Both the position numbers and the translations under genes were made by a program. The notes under the pieces were generated by a model that was not told where the DNA came from, did no database searches, and saw only the letters and a list, made by a program, of their open reading frames with translations. This document shows, piece by piece, positions 58,759 to 64,000 of a DNA stretch of 64,000 nucleotides (position 1 is the first letter of the stretch; every line of letters begins with the position of its first letter). Source of the DNA: Sorghum bicolor (taxonomy: Eukaryota; Streptophyta; Magnoliopsida; Poales; Poaceae). The stretch covers positions 4,332,501 to 4,396,500 of the forward strand of contig NC_012870.2 of NCBI RefSeq assembly GCF_000003195.3, given 5' to 3'.

Positions 58759-60921
58759 TCAATCTAGTGCTTCCAACAATATGTTGGTCACATTGTCACC
58801 ATCCACTGTCTGGTAGGCTTCAACAAGCTCTCTAGCCTCCACCAGACCAGAGCTGCCGACCAAGACACGATGAGTCCTTGAATCAGGCACCCACCCCTTT
58901 TCCAGCATTTGGTCTAGAAACTTGCATGCCTCACTCTTGAAGCCTTCTTTAATAAGTCCATAAATAATAATGTTATATATTCTGGGGCTCACTGTTCCAC
59001 TTGTATCTATCACTTTCAGTAAACTTTGTGCAACCATATTAAGAAATGAAAACAAAGCCATATCGTTGACTATCAATTCAAATGTCTCTTGGTCAGGAAA
59101 AAAGGAATGATTAACCATTCTGTTGAACAAGATAGCAGCCTCAATAATTGTCTCCTTGGTGAGGAAAGAGCGCAACAAAATATTGTATGCATACCCATCC
59201 AATGGACAACCTTCCATCAGCATTTGTGCAAAGAGAGTCAATACATCTTTCCCCTTCTTCAAATGGAGCAGTGCTTGGATAATTATGCCATAAGTGGAGA
59301 ATGTACAAGAAGTGCCTGTGCAAACAGCCAAAGTACGCAATTTGACTGCTTCGTGGATCTTTCCAGACATGCAACTCCCTTGAATTAGCATATCAAGTGA
59401 CTTGTTTGTCAGACTGCAACCTCTATTATAGTGATATTTAAAAACTTCAATAGCTTCTTCGATCCTCTTTGCATGACACAAAACCTCTACAAGCTGTGAG
59501 AAAGATTCTGAATTCAAAGACAAGTTACTAATACTTGCCCTTCTGAACATATTCAAGGCATCAATGTAAAGTCCTAATCGACAGTAACAAGATATAACAG
59601 CAGAATAGGTAGTCCCATCTGGTGCAAATGAAGAAACAACCATTCTACCAATGAGCTCAGATGCTCGTCTGATGTTTCCTTCATTGCAGAACTGAGTTAT
59701 AACAATGTTCCATGACTCACAATCGACAAAACCTCTGTTGTGCAATTTCTCAAGACAGCTTACTGAATCCTGCAGCCTGTCATTTCTACACAACCATGAC
59801 AACAACGCATTATATGGTTCTGATTCAGTGACATCATTTTCCTCTAGAAATCTCACAGCGCTGTGGAACTTGCCCTTTGTACAGTAGCAATGTATCATGT
59901 CCACATATGTACTTGCCATTGGAGCATGACCTGATGCTATCATCTCTTTGAACACAATGGTAGTGTCATCCAATAATTGATTCTCACATAAACATCTAAT
60001 CAAGGCACTGTACAACTGCATACTCAACTGAATGTTATCTTCTTTCATCATTCGATGCAACGTGATTGCCTCCTTGACTTTACTGAACTTGCAAAACAGG
60101 GGCATCACTTGAGCATGGAAGCTGCTATCAGGGGAGCATCTAAGTTGCAGCATCTTATCAAAGAGCTTCACCGCTTCATCTGCTCTGCTGTGGGAACAAA
60201 GTGCTGTGATCAGTACCTCAAACGTATGACTATTAGGAGTACACCTCTTCTTGCTCATCCTGCCAAACTGAATCAGTGCCAAGTCTAAACGACCAGATTC
60301 ACACAGGGCCTCGATCAGCAAATTCAATGTATCCACATCAGGGAGGACTCCCGCCTTGACAATCTCCGTATACACAAGCATGCACAACGACAATCCCCTT
60401 CCTTGCTTGACCATACCATGCAGCACTCCATTGCAAGCTGAGACTGACAACTTAAGCTTCGCAGAGCTAGCACGTTGTATTACCAGCAAACCTTCATCAA
60501 ATTGGTTCTTACTGCTCAGGCACTCAACTAATTTATTAAGGGCCTGCTCCAACGCAGGCACCTTCAGCCTGACCATCTCACTGAGGAGGCTGTCCATCTC
60601 ATCACGATTTTCCACAGCAGTAAGCCTGGAGATCATACAGCTATAGGTGTCAACCGTGTGTATGTTATATCTCTGATGCAAAACCCATCTGAAGATCCTA
60701 AGTGCCAAGCTCGAGTCAGATGTGGAATCGAGAACCCGAGCTAGACTCTCTGGCCGGAGATTGTCCTTGAGTGACCGGATTGCAGAATCAAACTCAGAAG
60801 AACTTGCTCTATCGGCAGAAGCGCGCACGGAGGGTGAATCTGGGCACGAACAATACATGAGTCTACCTGATAACAGGTGCCGTCTCGCAAATCGTATGCG
60901 AGACACAACCTTCAGCGCCAT
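58759..60921 (-). CDS. P-class pentatricopeptide repeat (PPR) protein
   Basis: Single coding exon of 720 aa. The N-terminus (MALKVVSRIRFARRHLLSGR) is Arg-rich without acidic residues, fitting a mitochondrial or dual organelle presequence. From about residue 90 to 700 there are roughly 15 degenerate 35-residue PPR motifs, for example DTLNLLIEALCESGRLDLAL, HTFEVLITALCSHSRADEAV, TYSAVISCYCRLGLYIDALN and IYNIIIYGLIKEGFKSEACK. No C-terminal E, DYW or SMR domain, so it is P class. Such proteins bind specific organellar RNAs and act in splicing, stabilisation or translation; the target cannot be read from the sequence here. A short 5' UTR intron (61111-61044, GT-AG) appears likely, with a GC-rich first exon up to about 61330. 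The LINE lies about 470 bp beyond the stop codon. Confidence 0.95.
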   Translation of the reverse strand: MALKVVSRIRFARRHLLSGRLMYCSCPDSPSVRASADRASSSEFDSAIRSLKDNLRPESLARVLDSTSDSSLALRIFRWVLHQRYNIHTVDTYSCMISRLTAVENRDEMDSLLSEMVRLKVPALEQALNKLVECLSSKNQFDEGLLVIQRASSAKLKLSVSACNGVLHGMVKQGRGLSLCMLVYTEIVKAGVLPDVDTLNLLIEALCESGRLDLALIQFGRMSKKRCTPNSHTFEVLITALCSHSRADEAVKLFDKMLQLRCSPDSSFHAQVMPLFCKFSKVKEAITLHRMMKEDNIQLSMQLYSALIRCLCENQLLDDTTIVFKEMIASGHAPMASTYVDMIHCYCTKGKFHSAVRFLEENDVTESEPYNALLSWLCRNDRLQDSVSCLEKLHNRGFVDCESWNIVITQFCNEGNIRRASELIGRMVVSSFAPDGTTYSAVISCYCRLGLYIDALNMFRRASISNLSLNSESFSQLVEVLCHAKRIEEAIEVFKYHYNRGCSLTNKSLDMLIQGSCMSGKIHEAVKLRTLAVCTGTSCTFSTYGIIIQALLHLKKGKDVLTLFAQMLMEGCPLDGYAYNILLRSFLTKETIIEAAILFNRMVNHSFFPDQETFELIVNDMALFSFLNMVAQSLLKVIDTSGTVSPRIYNIIIYGLIKEGFKSEACKFLDQMLEKGWVPDSRTHRVLVGSSGLVEARELVEAYQTVDGDNVTNILLEALD

Positions 60922-61043
60922 TGACGTAGCTACATGGACACTGACAGTGACAGCGTCATGCCAAGCTTCGAATGTATAGGTCCGTCAGCTTGTACTGAAT
61001 TTTGGAATCTTCGTCCTCCTGCAAGTGTCCATTCCACTTGTTA

Positions 61044-61111
61044 CTGAAATGAAAACGAGGAACAAATTAAAATGAGTCATCTACCCGGTCGAGCTGGGGA
61101 GGGTTCCTTAC
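61044..61111 (-). other. Putative 5' UTR intron of the PPR gene
   Basis: The minus strand shows a donor ccgtcg/gtaagg at 61112/61111 and an acceptor tcatttcag/taac at 61044/61043, enclosing a 68-bp AT-richer intron. No coding change results. Confidence 0.4.
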
Positions 61112-61412
61112 CGACGGATGCGAGGAGGAGAGGCAGCACCGAGTGGCGCTCCGGCCGAAGGAGAGAGCAGCCGCGAGCCCGCCCGGGTGCTCGGCGGAGA
61201 GGCGTCGATTTGGCTGGCTGGCCTCGCCTTCGCCAGCGCCGCCGGTAGGGGTCGAAGTCCAAGGTAACAGGATGGGGAGCGAAAGCAAGGAGGGTCGATT
61301 GACGATTGGGCCTGGCGCCGTTAAGGGCGAGGCCTAGCCTAGGACCAGGAGACAACAAGGCCACAACGAGCCCATCCGCTATGCCTAGTCGTGCCAGCTG
61401 GTCATTCCTCTA

Positions 61413-61643
61413 GACCTTGTTTAGTTCGCAAAAAATTTCGTTTTCGGCTACTGTAGTATTTTGTTTTTATTTGACAAACATTGTCCAAACAAGGAGTAAC
61501 TAGGCTCAAAATATTCATCTCACAAATTACAGGTAAATTGTGCAATTAGTTTTTATTTTCATCTATATTTAATGCTCCATGCATACGATCAAAGATTCGA
61601 TGTGACGAGAAATCTTGAAAATTTTTGCGAACTAAACAAGGCC
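61413..61643. mobile_element. Family A MITE near the PPR gene promoter
   Basis: Ends GACCTTGTTTAGTTCGC and GCGAACTAAACAAGGCC. Flanks CTA and TAT. It is very similar to the copy at 24049. Confidence 0.85.
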
Positions 61644-61821
61644 TATACCATTAAAAAATTCGAGCGAACCTCTATATTATACTCCGTAACACTTATCTTT
61701 TTTATCCAACACATGTCATTCCGTCCAACTCTTGTAACTGCGTTTACTCTTTTTTTTTCCCAATCCTATTGCCTAATAGGCTAGTATGCCATGTTTTTCA
61801 CAATCCTATTCTGAGTTTCAG

Positions 61822-62526
61822 ATTGGGAAAGAACGTCCAGTTTCTTCAGAACATCTTTTCTCGAACCATTGCTGAAAGCATGCAAGGTATGGACTCTTTC
61901 CTATTTCTGGCAAAGGCCTTATTTAGTTCACCTAAAAAACCAAAAACTTTTCAAGATTCTCCATCACATCGAATATTGCGACACATGCATAAAGCATTAA
62001 ATATAGACAAAAATAAAAACTAATTATACAATTTGACTGTAAATCGCGAGATGAATGTTTTGAGTCTAGTTAGTCTATGATTGGACAAACGAAAATGCTA
62101 CAGTACTAAAAAAAAAAAAACTAAACAAAGCCAAAGTGTGAATGCCGCAATCCATATGCATCTAGTATGACTCTATGTGAATAATTGGAATCCTGCAAAA
62201 AATGACATGAGAAACTTTTCTTAAAACCAAGCAGAAACTTTTTTTTTCTTTGAAACCATGCCGAAACTTAGGCACACACGATTGTTTCTGTTAGGATTAT
62301 TGCTTACTTTCAGCTAAGCTCTTCTCAGGTCCTTCAGTCCTTGATATCATGTGATCTTGTGCTTGAAAGCATTTAATCTTGCCCTCGAGCATTCTCTTTT
62401 CTATCTCATAATCCTGACACTTTCTGGGGCATAAGTCTGAATCATTTTCTGCCATTTAACTTTGCAGGAGGAACTGGAAAGTGCATACAATGCAAAACTC
62501 CAACAGTCCAAGAATTCTCTGAACTG
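61822..62526 (+). other. Two exon-like fragments split by a MITE
   Basis: Segment 61822-61886 is bounded by tttcag and gtatgg, and 62468-62526 by tttgcag and gtaaaa, both proper splice-site forms. The first reads LGKNVQFLQNIFSRTIAES in the frame without stops. Joined in phase the second continues open. No family was recognised. They may be a decayed gene or part of a non-coding transcript. Confidence 0.25.
61915..62132. mobile_element. Family A MITE, 3-bp target duplication AAA
   Basis: Ends GGCCTTATTTAGTTCACC and ACTAAACAAAGCC are flanked by AAA at 61912-61914 and 62133-62135. Confidence 0.8.
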
Positions 62527-62611
62527 GTAAAATATATGCATGTTTCTGTTCTGCCACGTCGATCAGCTCCCCCTCCCAGAGTATTCAACTGGGGCATGGA
62601 CCTCGTGCATA
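62133..62611. other. Intergenic; one exon-like fragment, otherwise no gene seen
   Basis: It contains the second exon-like fragment described separately. The remainder is unremarkable. Confidence 0.35.
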
Positions 62612-62854
62612 GGCATTGTTTAGATCCAAAAAGTTTTTAGATTTTGACATTGTAGCGTTTTTATTTTTATTTGACAAATATTATCCAATCATGGAGTAAC
62701 TAGGCTTAAAAAATTCGTCTCGCGATTTACAGACAAATTGTGCAATTTATTTTTGTTTTCATCTATATTTAATGCTCTATGCATATGCCATCAGATTCGA
62801 CATGACGAGAAATCTTGAAAAATCTTTGGTTTTTATTGTGAACTAAACAAGGTC
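62612..62854. mobile_element. Family A MITE
   Basis: Left end GGCATTGTTTAGATCC, right end GTGAACTAAACAAGGTC. Flanks ATA and TGA. Confidence 0.8.
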
Positions 62855-62922
62855 TGAATTAGGATTATTTCTTGTGATGTTGCCTGTCTGTTGCATGCCT
62901 GGGATGCATGGTACGTCCTACA

Positions 62923-63088
62923 CTGATGCAGGACTTGATATCTTTAGGTCTAATTGTTTAGTGAATCCGGGGAAAATTAATACTATAGCTCACTTGCTGG
63001 CCGACGATGTTAAGATATGGTGCATCAGGCTACATATGTGTAGCAACTTGGAAGTCTAATTGCAGAAAGATATCAAGTCCTGCATCAG
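62923..63088. repeat. Perfect 23-bp inverted repeat with 120-nt spacer (hairpin candidate)
   Basis: Positions 62923-62945 (starting CTGATGCAGG, ending GATATCTTT) are exactly complementary to 63066-63088. Pairing stops sharply on both sides. The spacer carries gtctaattg in the same orientation next to each arm. It could be a microRNA-like stem-loop or the terminal repeats of a 166-bp MITE. No known miRNA was recognised. Confidence 0.8.
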
Positions 63089-63644
63089 ATCAATATTAAC
63101 CTTCTGTCGACATGTTTCATAAGATCAGCAGAAAGATTATGATTCCATCGTTTGCTACCAGCAGTTGTAGGCGACCCTCATTTGTTTCATCTATCTTAAA
63201 GCTGGCTTCATCATTGACAGGAGCAGAAAAAAAGGGTTTGTTACCAGTAATGACGTGAGCAAGAAATAAAACAAAACAGAGTACGTAGTGTGTGCCGCGT
63301 CGCATATGAGCTGACACAGTACGCGTGCATGACCAAAGGGTAACTGATCGTGCAGTTGGTGAGCATGCACGCAAACACGCAGTGGTTGTGCAGAGGCGCA
63401 CGTCAGTGCGTCACGCAAATCTCTCTCCATGACCATAGCCATGATAGAAATAGTCGCCTCTAGACTCCAGTTGGCTTTTTTGGCTCAGTACGAAGATGAT
63501 CACGCCGAGATCCTTGCGCAAGTGGCATTCGTTAGTCTTCGTGGTGACGCAAGAGCAGAGCAGACGTCGCCTGTCGTCTCACTGTCTATTTGCACATATA
63601 TACACACATTGCATGTCGCACTATGTACACACTTGGTAAATTAA
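63089..63644. other. Intergenic; unassigned open frames
   Basis: A minus-strand stretch near 63110-63240 reads NDEASFKIDETNEGRLQLLV, which looks protein-like but was not identified. No splice or promoter context could be established. Confidence 0.25.
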
Positions 63645-63760
63645 GGTCAGTTTGGTTTTTTCCGGTAAAGTTTAACTCCTGTCACATTGAATATCTAAAT
63701 ATAGACTATTTACAAAACTAAAAACATAGCTAGAGAGTAATTTACAGGACGAATCCGAAG
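63645..63760. mobile_element. Family B-type MITE fragment
   Basis: Left end GGTCAGTTTGGTTTTTTCC and interior atatagactatttacaaaac and agctagagagtaatttac match the copy at 14938. The right half is missing. Confidence 0.5.
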
Positions 63761-64000
63761 AAAGTCGCTTCCTGACTGTAGGTCTTCTAGTCCCACAGTG
63801 GTGAAAAGACAGGGCCAATGTGATATGAAATGGAAGCAGAGGAGCCGGATTAGTATTTTGTTATAGCACTTGAAGCAATGAAATTAAGTACTCTACTAAG
63901 AACTTGTTAAGCTTAGGGATGTTCATGGTCCTCTACATCCTAAGTTCCTCCACTAGTGATATGTGTTAGGTCGAATAGATGCGACTAACTCTACTCTCTC
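63761..64000. other. Right edge, no gene seen
   Basis: No coding or RNA gene was recognised in the last 240 bp. Confidence 0.4.

Overview
The window is nuclear DNA from a grass, most likely Sorghum or a close panicoid relative. The reasons are spliced GT-AG genes with GC-rich first exons, AT-rich intergenic DNA, Stowaway and Tourist miniature transposons, and a very abundant MITE family with ends GGCCTTGTTTAGTTC / GAACTAAACAAGGCC. No bacterial, organellar or viral genome features were seen. Species assignment is inference only.

Layout. 1-4300: plus-strand gene for a protein with an Agenet/Tudor-like domain and a C-terminal ENT domain. 5246-5653: a broken RALF peptide gene that has lost its mature peptide, followed by a decayed LINE (5690-7143, minus). 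7144-20800: mostly repeats, with one small intronless gene for a proline-rich, probably plastid-targeted protein (9673-10182). 20881-about 22000: a MIR167 microRNA locus with its own TATA box and a clear stem-loop. 22000-30300: repeat-rich, no confident gene. 30373-32631 (minus): four-exon stress/auxin-type protein with YGL and LRDR motifs (DUF3700, TSJT1/AILP family). 34472-36696 (minus): class A2-type heat shock factor. 37905-39991 (plus): LIFEGUARD/Bax-inhibitor-1-like protein, head to head with the heat shock factor. 40180-46164: GC-rich repeat, LINE tail and a probable 4.8-kb solo LTR. 47085-47968 (plus): a second LIFEGUARD paralogue. 48543-51842 (minus): seven-exon PITH-domain protein. 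52899-55469: a young, complete, non-autonomous LTR retrotransposon. 56367-58271: a 5'-truncated LINE with a perfect 16-bp target duplication. 58759-60921 (minus): a P-class PPR protein. 61400-64000: MITEs, two exon-like fragments and an unexplained 23-bp perfect inverted repeat with hairpin geometry.

The genes do not form one pathway. Several belong to stress or hormone response: the heat shock factor, the two BI-1-like membrane proteins, the YGL/LRDR protein, miR167 (auxin response factor control) and the broken RALF. No wholly new biological system could be demonstrated. The strongest unusual signals are the MITE family with 3-bp target duplications of varied sequence, the unexplained inverted repeat near 63 kb, the decapitated RALF gene and the tandem LIFEGUARD pair split by a retroelement.

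Exon boundaries were worked out by hand from splice sites, reading phase and family knowledge. Transcript ends (UTRs) are mostly unknown.
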